From Moritella yayanosii (lineage in GTDB: Bacteria > Pseudomonadota > Gammaproteobacteria > Enterobacterales > Moritellaceae), in the NCBI RefSeq assembly GCF_900465055.1, contig NZ_LS483250.1:3348001-3412000 (forward strand): a stretch of DNA of 64,000 nt, written 5' to 3'. Below the pieces are notes generated by a model. The model was given only the letters and a program-made list of their open reading frames with translations. It had not been told where the DNA came from and searched no databases. The stretch's first letter is position 1; each line of letters opens with the position of its first letter. Positions 36,866-46,948 of the stretch are shown in pieces. Position numbers and translations under genes: made by a program.

Positions 36866-37522
36866 TTAAATATTATTTTTTTCAATTTTGGTCACAAGAT
36901 CTCGCCATGCCGATACACCACGACTATTGGTTATTTTTTTCCCTCGGCTTTTTGCCTTTGCTGTCCATAGACCTTGGCCATTAAAGCTGTAAATCGGTTT
37001 TAAATCTCGACGCAAACTGGTCGGTAATATCTGCGGATTAAAATTGTCTAATACCACCGTTTTTGCTGTTTTATTCTCGGTATATAACAATACCATATGT
37101 GGCTGATTAACCTTGAGATGGCGAACGTACATTAAGCGTAGTTTGTCTTCAGGGATGCCTAATGCGATCAAGCTAAAGAATTTAGCAATCACAAAATCTT
37201 CACAATCTCCCATGCCTTGGCCAATTGTTTCGGCTGGTGAAGCCCAATAATCATGTTTTTTCCATAATTCAATATCGGTTTTGTAAATAATTTCACGATT
37301 AAAAAAATTATTTATTTTATTCACTTTATCCCAGTCCGAGCTTAATTTTGATGATTCGAGCAGTGACTGCCAGCGCTTAGCTCTTGCAGTTGCATCATCA
37401 CCATATTCCAATGTTAATTGGTGATAAAAATCATAACTAAAAGATTGGCTGATATATGCGGTGGCTGGAGAGACGCTTAACGCGATAATCAACCAGGGTA
37501 AATGCAGGTGTTTAGAAATCAT
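36866..37522 (-). CDS. lapG: LapG-like periplasmic cysteine protease (BTLCP family)
   Basis: Bacterial transglutaminase-like cysteine protease. In Pseudomonas and Shewanella it cuts large RTX adhesins near the N-terminus to release biofilm cells. The 218 aa protein has a signal peptide (LPWLIIALSVSPATAY) and the catalytic triad Cys107 (GMGDCEDFVIAK), His142 (NQPHMVLLY) and Asp159 (VVLDNFNPQ). The spacing is close to that of characterised LapG. It is followed by lapD in the usual order. No RTX adhesin or type I secretion gene lies in the window, so the substrate is elsewhere. Confidence 0.9.
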   Translation of the reverse strand: MISKHLHLPWLIIALSVSPATAYISQSFSYDFYHQLTLEYGDDATARAKRWQSLLESSKLSSDWDKVNKINNFFNREIIYKTDIELWKKHDYWASPAETIGQGMGDCEDFVIAKFFSLIALGIPEDKLRLMYVRHLKVNQPHMVLLYTENKTAKTVVLDNFNPQILPTSLRRDLKPIYSFNGQGLWTAKAKSRGKKITNSRGVSAWRDLVTKIEKNNI

Positions 37523-38075
37523 GAATTATAAAGATCCATTCTGTCAGCCCACATCATAGCTAAAATAATAGTAGAAAAATCACAGTATATTAGCAAGTCA
37601 TCCCAAATACTCAAACTTATCTAATACTATATCAGTCGATTATTCTGTACTGGGTAGATGTGATCATTAATTGAAAGTTAATTTAGAAATGTCAACTAAT
37701 GCGCAGGTGATGTTGCGTTATGACGTTAAGTAATTGGGTGTTTTAATCTTTCTGTAATATACCTGCCGCTACATATATCTTTGAACTATAGACAGTTTGA
37801 CGCATGTGCTGTAACGTATTTATAGCGCTGGTGATTTATCTGTGTCACGTTAATAGACAATTTAGAGAGTCTTGGTTGATGAATTAAGTTGTTGTTAAAG
37901 ACTATATTCATGAGCGAGTAAATGCATTGCTGGTTTATATAATAACGTATGTATTAAATATATAGCGTAAACGTTTTTTTAACGGGTTTTTTAAAACTAC
38001 AAATAATAGCGGTAGCGTGGCCGAATGTTTAACTTTACCTAGAGTCATGTCTTAACCTTATAGAGAGAACATATC
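37523..38075. other. 553-nt gap between divergent lapG and galU
   Basis: AT-rich intergenic region between divergent genes. It holds an ops-like element at 38008-38019, and a weak promoter candidate (TTGACG at 37797-37802, 17-nt spacer, TTATAG). The long distance to galU implies a long untranslated leader for the polysaccharide operon. No small gene was seen. Confidence 0.6.
38008..38019 (+). promoter_or_regulatory. ops-like element (RfaH recruitment site)
   Basis: AGCGGTAGCGTG matches the ops element of JUMPstart leaders (GGCGGTAGCGTG in E. coli) at 11 of 12 positions. It lies on the coding strand about 57 nt before galU. In enterics RfaH binds ops in the paused transcription complex and lets polymerase run through long polysaccharide operons. 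That fits the roughly 15-20 kb co-directional run downstream. Confidence 0.8.
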
Positions 38076-38963
38076 ATGATCAAAAAATGTTTATTCCCTG
38101 CTGCTGGTTACGGCACACGTTTTTTACCCGCCACCAAATCAATGCCAAAAGAAATGATGCCTGTCGTTAACAAGCCGTTAATTGAATACGGTGTCGAAGA
38201 AGCGATTGCAGCGGGTATGAACGGCATGTGTATTGTCACTGGTCGAGGTAAGCATTCATTAATAGATCATTTTGATAAAAACTACGAATTAGAAGACCAA
38301 ATCAAAGGCACCAATAAAGAAGAATTGCTCGACGATATACGTGGCATTATCGAATCGGCGCACTTTACCTACATTCGTCAAAGTGAAATGAAAGGCTTAG
38401 GTCATGCCATTTTAACGGGACGAGAACTTGTGGGTGACGAACCGTTTGCGGTGGTACTGGCCGATGACCTTTGTGTCAATGATGGCAAAGGCGTACTCGA
38501 ACAAATGGTGGCACTGTACAAGCAATTCCGTTGTTCTATTGTCGCAGTTGAAGAAGTGCCTGCAGGTGAAACCCATAAATACGGGGTGATTGCCGGTGAC
38601 CAAATTCGTGACGATCTATACCGCGTGACTAACATGGTAGAAAAACCAGCACCCGGCACTGAACCAAGCAACCTTGCGATTATTGGCCGTTATATTCTTA
38701 CCCCAGATATCTTTGAGTACATTGAGAATACCCAACCCGGTAAAGGTGGCGAGATCCAAATTACCGATGCCTTGCTTAAACAGGCGCAGGAAGGTTGTGT
38801 GATCGCATACAAGTTTAAAGGTAAGCGGTTTGACTGTGGCTCAGTAGAGGGTTACATCGATGCGATCAACTACTGTTACGAAAACGTATATCTGCAAGAT
38901 TCTAAGGCAGAATTAAATAAAAAGAAAACCGAGAAACAAAAGAGATTACTCGCAGTAACCTGA
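38076..38963 (+). CDS. galU: UTP--glucose-1-phosphate uridylyltransferase GalU
   Basis: Makes UDP-glucose from UTP and glucose-1-phosphate. The 295 aa protein has the nucleotidyltransferase signature AAGYGTRFLPATKSMPKEMM at the N-terminus, VLADDLCVN and VEKPAPGTEPSNLAI. ATG follows TAGAGAGAAC. It is the first gene after the ops-like site and directly precedes ugd, so the pair would supply UDP-glucose and UDP-glucuronate for the polymer. It may also serve the whole cell. Confidence 0.96.
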   Translation: MIKKCLFPAAGYGTRFLPATKSMPKEMMPVVNKPLIEYGVEEAIAAGMNGMCIVTGRGKHSLIDHFDKNYELEDQIKGTNKEELLDDIRGIIESAHFTYIRQSEMKGLGHAILTGRELVGDEPFAVVLADDLCVNDGKGVLEQMVALYKQFRCSIVAVEEVPAGETHKYGVIAGDQIRDDLYRVTNMVEKPAPGTEPSNLAIIGRYILTPDIFEYIENTQPGKGGEIQITDALLKQAQEGCVIAYKFKGKRFDCGSVEGYIDAINYCYENVYLQDSKAELNKKKTEKQKRLLAVT

Positions 38964-39035
38964 TCCGTAATGGGTAACAGCACTATTGGCGATAAATGAC
39001 AGCGGAGTCTGTCATCTTTATACATCAGGACGTTT

Positions 39036-40202
39036 ATGAATATTACGATAGCAGGGACTGGCTACGTTGGTCTGTCAAATGCGGTGTTATTAGCCCAGCA
39101 TAATAACGTTATAGCACTGGATATTATTGCAGACAAAGTCGCATTAATTAACGACCTAAAATCACCTATTGCGGATGCTGAAATAGAAGACTACCTCGCC
39201 AATAAAGCCTTAAACTTAATCGCGACGACCAATAAACATGATGCTTACGAAAATGCGGATTATGTCATTATTGCGACGCCGACAGATTATGATTCTGAGA
39301 ATAACTATTTTGATACTTCATCAGTAGAAGCGGTGATTAAAGATGTCATGTTAATTAACCCTACCGCGATCATGATCATCAAATCCACAGTGCCCGTGGG
39401 TTATACCAAACGTATTAAGCAAAAACTCTGCTGTAGTCACATTATATTTTCTCCGGAATTTTTACGCGAAGGCAAAGCGCTGTACGATAATTTACACCCC
39501 TCGCGTATTATCGTCGGTGAACAGTCGGAACGTGCAGAAGTGTTTGCTGGCCTGTTAGCGCAGGGCGCAATTAAACAAGACATCGACATCTTATTCACTG
39601 ACTCGACCGAAGCGGAAGCGGTGAAGTTGTTCTCGAACACTTACCTGGCCATGCGGGTATCTTATTTTAACGAATTAGATACTTATGCAGAAACACATAA
39701 CTTAAACGCCCGTCAAATCATCGAAGGTGTAGGGCTTGACCCGCGTATTGGTAACCACTACAACAACCCATCATTTGGTTATGGCGGTTATTGCTTACCG
39801 AAAGACACTAAGCAACTACGTGCCAACTTTGAAGATGTGCCAAACACCTTAATCAGCTCGATTGTTGAATCAAACACAGTGCGTAAAGACTACATAGCGT
39901 CTTCGATTATTAGCCGACAACCAAAAGTCGTGGGTATCTACCGCCTTATTATGAAGACAGGTTCGGATAATTTCCGTGCATCATCTATTCAAGGCGTGAT
40001 GAAACGGATTAAAGCCAAGGGCATTGAAGTGGTTATTTATGAGCCAGTGTTAAATGAAGACACCTTCTTTAACTCTAAAGTAATTACTGACTTTGAAGAG
40101 TTTAAAGCAATGTCAGATGTGATTGTATCGAACCGTATGGAAGCTGCGTTGGAAAGTGTGGTTGATAAGGTTTATACGCGTGATTTGTTTGGTAGTGATT
40201 AG
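39036..40202 (+). CDS. ugd: UDP-glucose 6-dehydrogenase Ugd
   Basis: NAD-dependent oxidation of UDP-glucose to UDP-glucuronate. The 388 aa protein has the N-terminal dinucleotide motif [15 protein letters not shown] and the catalytic cysteine in [15 protein letters not shown]. Length fits the single-domain-pair Ugd of gammaproteobacteria. The ribosome site CAGGA lies upstream of ATG. Its presence implies a uronic acid or uronic-acid-derived sugar in the polysaccharide. Confidence 0.96.
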   Translation: MNITIAGTGYVGLSNAVLLAQHNNVIALDIIADKVALINDLKSPIADAEIEDYLANKALNLIATTNKHDAYENADYVIIATPTDYDSENNYFDTSSVEAVIKDVMLINPTAIMIIKSTVPVGYTKRIKQKLCCSHIIFSPEFLREGKALYDNLHPSRIIVGEQSERAEVFAGLLAQGAIKQDIDILFTDSTEAEAVKLFSNTYLAMRVSYFNELDTYAETHNLNARQIIEGVGLDPRIGNHYNNPSFGYGGYCLPKDTKQLRANFEDVPNTLISSIVESNTVRKDYIASSIISRQPKVVGIYRLIMKTGSDNFRASSIQGVMKRIKAKGIEVVIYEPVLNEDTFFNSKVITDFEEFKAMSDVIVSNRMEAALESVVDKVYTRDLFGSD

Positions 40203-40302
40203 GCTGGCAGTGATAAGAGCACTATTACTTTAAATAAACGAATTTTACAGAATAATATAATTGTTGTTATAAACAATTAACGACAAATACTCGGAGTAAT
40301 TA

Positions 40303-41217
40303 ATGGAAATATCACAAGCAAGAATGACTCATCTTAAGCAATTAGAGGCTGAGTCTATTCATATCATGCGTGAAGTAGCGGCAGAGTTTGATAACCCTGT
40401 GATGTTGTATTCAGTGGGTAAAGATTCTGCGGTAATGTTACATCTATGCATGAAGGCATTTTATCCGGCGAAACCGCCATTCCCATTAATGCACATTGAT
40501 ACCACATTCAAATTCAAAGAAATGATTGAATTTAGAGACCAAGCCGTTAAAAAATACGGTATGGATTTAATCGTACATAAAAATGAAGAAGGCATTGCCG
40601 CTAATATTAATCCTTTCGATCACGGCAGTGCAAAATACACTGACGTAATGAAAACTGAAGGCTTGAAGCAAGCATTAAATAAATATGAGTTTGATGCTGC
40701 ATTTGGTGGTGCTCGACGTGATGAAGAAAAATCGCGTGCGAAAGAACGTGTATATTCATTCCGTGATAAGAATCACCGTTGGGACCCTAAATGCCAACGT
40801 CCTGAGTTGTGGAATACGTACAACGGTAAAGTGAATAAAGGCGAAAGCATTCGAGTATTCCCATTGTCAAACTGGACTGAGCTTGATATTTGGCAGTATA
40901 TCTACCTTGAAGGTATCGAGATTGTACCGCTGTATTTAGCTAAGAAACGCCCAGTGGTAGAACGTGACGGTGCATTAATCATGGTTGATGATGAACGCTT
41001 ACCGTTACACGAAGGTGAAGTACCTATGATGAAGAGTGTACGTTTCCGTACCCTAGGTTGTTACCCATTAACAGGTGCGGTTGAGTCTGAAGCAGCAACG
41101 TTACCTGAGATTATTCAAGAAATGTTATTAACTAAAACATCGGAACGTCAAGGTCGTGTCATCGATCATGATTCGTCAGGTTCAATGGAAAAGAAAAAAA
41201 TGGAAGGTTACTTTTAA
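40303..41217 (+). CDS. cysD: Sulfate adenylyltransferase small subunit CysD
   Basis: Catalytic subunit of ATP sulfurylase, making adenosine 5'-phosphosulfate from ATP and sulfate with CysN. The 304 aa protein has the PP-loop [29 protein letters not shown] and the C-terminal [15 protein letters not shown] typical of CysD. It is 100 nt after ugd and 79 nt before cysN, all on the same strand. Its place inside a polysaccharide operon suggests APS is made here for PAPS-dependent sulfation, although an assimilatory role is not excluded. Confidence 0.96.
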   Translation: MEISQARMTHLKQLEAESIHIMREVAAEFDNPVMLYSVGKDSAVMLHLCMKAFYPAKPPFPLMHIDTTFKFKEMIEFRDQAVKKYGMDLIVHKNEEGIAANINPFDHGSAKYTDVMKTEGLKQALNKYEFDAAFGGARRDEEKSRAKERVYSFRDKNHRWDPKCQRPELWNTYNGKVNKGESIRVFPLSNWTELDIWQYIYLEGIEIVPLYLAKKRPVVERDGALIMVDDERLPLHEGEVPMMKSVRFRTLGCYPLTGAVESEAATLPEIIQEMLLTKTSERQGRVIDHDSSGSMEKKKMEGYF

Positions 41218-41296
41218 TCGCACAGTGATTGAGAGACGCTGCTTATAACCCAAATATCTTAACCTTTAATTTAATAACAAATTTTGAGAATTTAAC

Positions 41297-42727
41297 ATGA
41301 CAACACAAACGACAAACGAACAATCGTTACTCGAAAACGATATTGAAGCCTATTTACAAAAGCATGAAGACAAAGACATGCTGCGCTTTTTAACCTGCGG
41401 TAACGTGGATGACGGTAAATCAACACTGATTGGCCGCCTGTTACATGACTCAAAATTGATTTTTGAAGATCACATGGCCGCCATTATAAGCGACTCTAAA
41501 AAATACAACACCACAGATGGTGAGTTTGATTTAGCACTATTAGTAGATGGCCTACAAGCTGAACGTGAGCAAGGTATTACCATTGATGTTGCTTACCGTT
41601 ATTTTGCGACAGAAAGCCGTAAGTTTATTATTGCCGATTGCCCTGGGCATGAACAATACACGCGTAACATGGTGACGGGTGCATCTAACTGTGACCTCGC
41701 TATTGTGATGATTGATGCGCGTTATGGTGTGCAAACACAAACAAAACGTCATTCTTACATTGCGTCGTTGTTAGGGCTGAAACACGTTATTGTTGCTGTA
41801 AATAAGATGGATTTAGTTGATTTTAGCCAAGAAGAATACCGTAAGATTAAAGCGGATTACAAAGCCTTTGCGCAAGATCTTAATATTCCTGATATTCGCT
41901 TTGTGCCGATTTCAGCATTAAAAGGCGATAACGTAGTAAACAAGTCTGAATCAATGGATTGGTATCCTGGTGCGACGTTAATGGAGCTGCTTAATTCAGT
42001 GACAATTAATGAAGACAAAAACCTAGATGATTTCCGTTTCCCTGTGCAGTTTGTTACCCGTCCTAATTTAGACTTCCGTGGCTTCTGCGGTACGGTTGCG
42101 GCTGGTGTGATTAACGTTGGTGATGTGATCACTGCTATGCCATCGGGTAAGTCGTCAACGGTTGCGCGTATTGTCACTGCGGATGGCGATTTAGCCAATG
42201 CATTTGCGGGTCAAGCGATTACGATTACCACCAATGATGAAATAGACATTTCTCGTGGTGATGTGCTCGTTAAATCAAACAAACTTGCGACAGCGTCAGA
42301 CCACTTCGAAGCAACCATCGTCTGGATGGATGATGCAGCACTGCAACCAGATAAAGAATACGAGTTCAAAGTAGGTACTAAAAATACTTACGGCCGTATC
42401 GAAAGTATTAATCACAAAATAGATGTTAATACGCTAGAACACGTTGAAGTGAATGAAATGCAACTTAACGAGATTGCGTCTTGTAATATTCGCACATCAA
42501 GCCCTGTCGTGATTGATGAATACAACACCGTGAAAGGCACTGGCTCGTTTGTGGTGATTGACCGCTTAACTAATGTGACTGTTGGTGCTGGGATGATTAC
42601 TAAGACGAATGTTGATAGTGATGGTGCTGAACAAGTTAAAAGAGAATATACGCAGGCTGAGGTTGAGTTGAATGCGTATGTTAGGAAGTGTTTTCCTGAG
42701 TGGAACTGTACTCCTATAGATGTTTAA
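41297..42727 (+). CDS. cysN: Sulfate adenylyltransferase large subunit CysN (GTPase)
   Basis: EF-Tu-like GTPase whose GTP hydrolysis drives APS synthesis by CysD. The 476 aa protein has G1 GNVDDGKSTLIGRL, G3 DCPGHEQYTRNM, G4 NKMD and beta-barrel domains behind. It has no fused APS-kinase domain (unlike CysNC proteins), consistent with a separate cysC at 51077. It ends 45 nt before the sulfotransferase start. Base composition drops abruptly straight after it. Confidence 0.96.
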   Translation: MTTQTTNEQSLLENDIEAYLQKHEDKDMLRFLTCGNVDDGKSTLIGRLLHDSKLIFEDHMAAIISDSKKYNTTDGEFDLALLVDGLQAEREQGITIDVAYRYFATESRKFIIADCPGHEQYTRNMVTGASNCDLAIVMIDARYGVQTQTKRHSYIASLLGLKHVIVAVNKMDLVDFSQEEYRKIKADYKAFAQDLNIPDIRFVPISALKGDNVVNKSESMDWYPGATLMELLNSVTINEDKNLDDFRFPVQFVTRPNLDFRGFCGTVAAGVINVGDVITAMPSGKSSTVARIVTADGDLANAFAGQAITITTNDEIDISRGDVLVKSNKLATASDHFEATIVWMDDAALQPDKEYEFKVGTKNTYGRIESINHKIDVNTLEHVEVNEMQLNEIASCNIRTSSPVVIDEYNTVKGTGSFVVIDRLTNVTVGAGMITKTNVDSDGAEQVKREYTQAEVELNAYVRKCFPEWNCTPIDV

Positions 42728-42772
42728 GATCGTCAAGTCATTTATATGGTCGTTTATAAACAGGAATGTAGG

Positions 42773-43531
42773 ATGAAAAAAATATTTAAAGACCTCAGTA
42801 CATCATATAATAAATATAGAAATGAAGACGCAATACTGGTCTATCAAATGGGTAAAGTGGGTTCAACTAGTTTTGAACAATCGTTACCAAACTCAATACA
42901 TCTTCATACACTATTCGGTAATTCACCTTGTTATTTGCATCAAAACCTGAGAGATAAATATAAACTTGGTTTGTTAAAAAGGTTGTTTTTTGAGTTTGTA
43001 AAACGAATAGCGATAAAGAAAAGAAATAAAATAAAAATTATAAGTTTAATTCGAGAACCGATATCGAGAGATAAGTCAATGTTTTTTCAAAACATACAAC
43101 ATTGGTTGTATAAATATTCTGAGGATCCTTCTACTGATATAAGATCAGAAGGAAATGAATATTTAGTTGATGCTTTTTATAAAATTTATGATTTTGATTA
43201 TGGATTGAATTGGTATAGCCGTGAATTTAAAAAATTTACCGGAATTGACGTATATCAATATGAATATAATGTAAAAGAAGGTTATACGATTATTAATGAA
43301 GGTAAGTTTGAAGTTTTAATTATAAATTTGGCTAATTTAAATGAATTGAATGCAGTTATTACAAACTTTACCGGTCAAGATATATCTCAAGTAAAAGGTA
43401 ACTCAGGAGATAAAAAATGGTATAGCGAAGTATATAAAGCATTCAATAAAGGTTTTGTTATTAGAACTGAATATAGGGAAAAAATTCAAAACAGTATTTT
43501 TTATAGGCATTTTTTTTATGAAAAGCCATAG
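42773..43531 (+). CDS. NKWYS-type polysaccharide sulfotransferase (putative)
   Basis: The 252 aa protein resembles the family labelled putative capsular polysaccharide synthesis protein (NKWYS). It has a PAPS 5'-phosphosulfate-loop-like motif VYQMGKVGSTS (about 23-33), a 3'-phosphate-like motif SLIREPISRDKSMFF (about 91-105), and the name-giving DKKWYSEVYKAF (about 213-224). I infer transfer of sulfate from PAPS to a sugar. I chose ATG 42773 (AGGA 7 nt upstream) over 42746. It is directly downstream of cysDN, which supports the role. It is soluble and basic, with no membrane helix. Confidence 0.75.
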   Translation: MKKIFKDLSTSYNKYRNEDAILVYQMGKVGSTSFEQSLPNSIHLHTLFGNSPCYLHQNLRDKYKLGLLKRLFFEFVKRIAIKKRNKIKIISLIREPISRDKSMFFQNIQHWLYKYSEDPSTDIRSEGNEYLVDAFYKIYDFDYGLNWYSREFKKFTGIDVYQYEYNVKEGYTIINEGKFEVLIINLANLNELNAVITNFTGQDISQVKGNSGDKKWYSEVYKAFNKGFVIRTEYREKIQNSIFYRHFFYEKP

Positions 43532-44654
43532 AGATTATTTATCTAATTTATTAATAGTAATTATTATTTCTAGTGCTTTTTTAGATGGTGTATTTGGCGA
43601 TACCTTTGAAGTACTTCAACAGGCTGTATTATTAGTCGTCTTATTATTATCTACAATATTGACAGTGGATATATTTTTCAGTCGAATACAGTATCTACAA
43701 TTAGAATTTTGGGTTTTTTTACTATCAATAATATATGCAATATCAGCAATATATTATGGTTATGGTTTTAAATACAGCGTGTACCTTATTTTTTGTATGT
43801 CGGCTTGTATATTATCCTCTGAAAATAATTTTAGCTCTAATTTTTTATCCATAGTAAAAATAATAATAATATTTTTCATAGCTCTAATTTTTATTGTTGG
43901 CTTGTTTGGATTTTGGGGTACACCTAAAAATACAATCGGTGGAAATATTATTGCATTAGGTATCTTACTTTTAATTTTCTCTTCATATGATAAAGATAAT
44001 TTTGTTTTTATTGCAAGTTATTTTTTTATATTAGTATCGATGTGTTTATTTATTGATTTTCGAGGTGGAACAATACAATTAGTCATCGTGTTTTTAGGGA
44101 TACTAATTGGTTCTAAATTTGAATTTAAGATTAATCCACTAATCGTTTTTATTAGTTCTATATCAATAGCTTTTTCTATTGTATTTATCTTGTCTGATTT
44201 GGAATATTTTTTTTATATATCAGGACTAGGGGATACCGTAATTGAAATAAGTCATCGAGGCTTATCTTCTGGTCGGGAATTAATATGGCCGTTAGCTATA
44301 GAGTTGATATTTGAAGCCCCATTAATAGGACATGGTGCTGGATTTCTAATTAGAGATATTTTCACTGAAGAAACCTGGTCGTCTCATAACTTATTCATAC
44401 AAGTATGGTTACAGGTCGGATTAATTGGACTAGGTGTTTTATCCATGATTTTATATAAAATCATGATAGCTTTATATAAAAATGAAAATAATCATATCTA
44501 TATAGTTTCTTTATTTTATTGGATTAGCCTTATTGTATACAATTCGTTTGAGGTCTCATTTTTTCAAAACTCTATGCCTATAGCAATATTACAATGGTTA
44601 ATTGTTGGAATCCTTTTGAATAAACAAAGTGGAAAAGTAATTACGAATGAATAA
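43518..44654 (+). CDS. wzy: Wzy-like polysaccharide polymerase (O-antigen ligase family)
   Basis: Very hydrophobic protein of 378 aa with about ten membrane helices. The periplasmic loop has LSSGRELIWPLAIELIFEAP then IGHGAGFL and SSHNLFIQVWLQVGLIG, the Wzy_C/O-antigen-ligase pattern. I chose the internal ATG 43518 (MKSHRDYL), overlapping the sulfotransferase stop by 14 nt; the longer frame from 43455 lies inside that gene. A T-rich stretch before ATG gives a weak ribosome site, so translation is probably coupled. It likely joins repeat units flipped by the Wzx at 47952. Confidence 0.8.
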   Translation: MKSHRDYLSNLLIVIIISSAFLDGVFGDTFEVLQQAVLLVVLLLSTILTVDIFFSRIQYLQLEFWVFLLSIIYAISAIYYGYGFKYSVYLIFCMSACILSSENNFSSNFLSIVKIIIIFFIALIFIVGLFGFWGTPKNTIGGNIIALGILLLIFSSYDKDNFVFIASYFFILVSMCLFIDFRGGTIQLVIVFLGILIGSKFEFKINPLIVFISSISIAFSIVFILSDLEYFFYISGLGDTVIEISHRGLSSGRELIWPLAIELIFEAPLIGHGAGFLIRDIFTEETWSSHNLFIQVWLQVGLIGLGVLSMILYKIMIALYKNENNHIYIVSLFYWISLIVYNSFEVSFFQNSMPIAILQWLIVGILLNKQSGKVITNE

Positions 44655-45699
44655 AGTAATAATAATTTCAAATGCGTCATCAACTCATACAGTTCGTTGG
44701 GTAAATGCAATAGCATTAAAAAAGTTTGATGTTTATTTAATTACACAACATGATGTAATGAAGGGGGTTAGTAAAAATGTGAATGTAATAAAATTACCTT
44801 TTAGTGGATTTAAAGGGTATTTTTTTAATGTTTTTGCATTACGAAAAATAATAGGCGAGCTAAAACCTGATAATATACATGTTCATTTTGCGAGTGGCTA
44901 TGGAACGTTAGCTTTAAATGCTCGAATTAAATATTTATTGTCAGTTTGGGGTTCAGATGTTTTTCGATTTCCACAGCAAAATAAATTGAATAAATTCTTA
45001 CTTGAGAGAGTGTTAAATAATGCAACTCAGATATTTTCTACAAGTTTTGCAATGAAAGACGAAACTTTGAAATATACAAGTAAAGATATTCAGGTGATAC
45101 CATTTGGTGTATCTCCTGATCTATATTCCAATCCGAATTATTCAGAGCGAAGTGGAACAGTTACTTTTGGTTTAGCTAAGGTCTTAGAGGCTCGTTATGG
45201 GGTTGATACGTTATTACAATCATTTGCGAAGTTAAAAAAAGAAACTGATATACAGCTAAAATTGGAAATTGCAGGAGATGGTCCAGAGAGAAGGAATTTA
45301 GAGATATTATCAAAAAAACTTAATATTGAAAGTAGCGTGAAATTTCTAGGTTGGATTCATAATGCAGACTTACATAAGTTTTATAAAAACATAGATGTAA
45401 TGGTTGTACCTTCAAGAGAGGAAAGTTTTGGTGTAGTTGCTGTTGAAGCTGGAGCTGCACATTTACCATGTATTGTTACCGATGTAGGAGGGCTACCAGA
45501 GGTCATTCTACATGATAAAACAGGAATTGTGGTCCCTGTTGATGATGTTTATTTGATGTCTAGAGCTATGCATAAATTAGCTAAAGACAAACCTTTAAGA
45601 ATACAACTAGGTCAAAAGGCATATAATAACGTGATAGTTAAATATGACTGGAATAAAAATGTTGACGAAATGTGTAATTGGTATGAGAGAGGGAAGTAA
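44647..45699 (+). CDS. GT4-family glycosyltransferase
   Basis: GT-B fold transferase of 350 aa. The N-terminus IISNASSTHTVRWVNAIALK is typical of GT4 acceptor-binding domains. The donor domain shows the EX7E motif in PSREESFGVVAVEAGA (about 255-270) and TDVGGLPEVI. It overlaps wzy by 8 nt (start inside the previous stop region), so the two are coupled. The sugar and linkage cannot be read from the sequence. Composition is AT-rich like its neighbours. Confidence 0.88.
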   Translation: MNKVIIISNASSTHTVRWVNAIALKKFDVYLITQHDVMKGVSKNVNVIKLPFSGFKGYFFNVFALRKIIGELKPDNIHVHFASGYGTLALNARIKYLLSVWGSDVFRFPQQNKLNKFLLERVLNNATQIFSTSFAMKDETLKYTSKDIQVIPFGVSPDLYSNPNYSERSGTVTFGLAKVLEARYGVDTLLQSFAKLKKETDIQLKLEIAGDGPERRNLEILSKKLNIESSVKFLGWIHNADLHKFYKNIDVMVVPSREESFGVVAVEAGAAHLPCIVTDVGGLPEVILHDKTGIVVPVDDVYLMSRAMHKLAKDKPLRIQLGQKAYNNVIVKYDWNKNVDEMCNWYERGK

Positions 45700-45732
45700 T
45701 ATGTTTGTAATTCGTAAAGGAGTGATTGGTTT

Positions 45733-46890
45733 ATGATATATATATTTGGATTTTCAGTGTTTTTACTTGTTTATATATACATACTCTACCCAATTATTAT
45801 CTTCTGTATAAAGCAGCCTCAAATAAAAAAAATAATTGAGCTGAAAGAACCATCCATTGTAATAATAGTTCCCGCACATAATGAAGAACAAGTTATTCAA
45901 GAAAAACTTGATAACCATCTTAAATTGAACTACAAAAATTATAAAGTTTTAGTTATTTCTGATACATCTACAGATCAAACATCAAATATTGTTTCGAAAT
46001 ATGTGAAACAATATCCTGAAAAAATAATGCTGAATGAAGTGTTTGATGGATTGGGAAAAACAAATGCGATAAATAAGTCATTAAAAGGACTTGATTGCGA
46101 TATTTTAGTTTTTTCTGATGCTAACGTATATCTTAAAAATGATGCATTACAGCAAGTTTCAAAGTCATTTTGCGATAATAATGTTGGAGGTGTTGCAGGG
46201 CAACTTATATATACTAACGATGATCTGGAAGGCTCTGCAGAATCGAATGGCTTATACTGGAAGTATGAAGAATCAATTAAAATGTCAGAATCTAATACTG
46301 GTTCAATGATGGGAGCTGACGGGTCTATATTTGCTATTCGTCGTGATTTATATAGAGAGTTACCTGTTCATGTTCTAGATGATTTTTGCACTTCAACAGG
46401 AATTATTACTCAGGGTTATGAACTTAAATTTAATGATGACATTGTTGCTTACGAAAAGGGAGCTGAATCTACCAATGAAGAATTCCCAAGGAAAATAAGA
46501 ATTAGTAATAGATCATATAATAGTTACAAGTTTATGAAATCTGAATTTTTGAAAGAACTGTCTTTATTTAATTTATGGAAAATGTATTCACATAAAGTTC
46601 TCAGGTGGTATAGCTTATTATTTATGGTTATAGCTTTAATTTCAAATATCTATTTATCTATAACATTAGCTTCACCATTTTGGTTATCAACTGCAATATC
46701 ACATATAACTTTTTATCTTGTCGCAATAATTTCATGGATGGGTTATTTCCCGAGAATACCGATATTAAAAAAATTAGCAACTATCATTGAATATTTTGTA
46801 ATGGTTAATGTTGCTGCAGGGATTGGTGTTTCTCAATCAATTCTAGGTGTAAAAACAATAACGTGGAAAAAGGCGAGTTCAACTCGTTGA
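45733..46890 (+). CDS. Membrane GT2-family glycosyltransferase
   Basis: Processive-type or monofunctional GT2 enzyme of 385 aa. An N-terminal membrane helix is followed by the GT-A domain with IVIIVPAHNEEQVI, the nucleotide/metal motif FSDANV, then DGSIFAIRRDLY and the acceptor-side DDFCTSTGI. C-terminal helices (about 295-315, 320-340) and YSHKVLRWYS precede the end. It is similar in layout to hyaluronan- or cellulose-synthase relatives but lacks a clear QXXRW, reading SHKVLRW instead. It probably adds one sugar of the repeat unit. Confidence 0.84.
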   Translation: MIYIFGFSVFLLVYIYILYPIIIFCIKQPQIKKIIELKEPSIVIIVPAHNEEQVIQEKLDNHLKLNYKNYKVLVISDTSTDQTSNIVSKYVKQYPEKIMLNEVFDGLGKTNAINKSLKGLDCDILVFSDANVYLKNDALQQVSKSFCDNNVGGVAGQLIYTNDDLEGSAESNGLYWKYEESIKMSESNTGSMMGADGSIFAIRRDLYRELPVHVLDDFCTSTGIITQGYELKFNDDIVAYEKGAESTNEEFPRKIRISNRSYNSYKFMKSEFLKELSLFNLWKMYSHKVLRWYSLLFMVIALISNIYLSITLASPFWLSTAISHITFYLVAIISWMGYFPRIPILKKLATIIEYFVMVNVAAGIGVSQSILGVKTITWKKASSTR

Positions 46891-46948
46891 TTTTTAATGT
46901 ATCATTTTAGGTTAATAGCCTATTTATTATTTAGGGGGTTTTATTTAG

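Noticed and set aside
43455-43517. Upstream start for the Wzy-like protein
   Set aside because: The added residues (LLELNIGKKFKTVFFIG) are an out-of-frame reading of the sulfotransferase 3' end; ATG 43518 gives a normal N-terminus.
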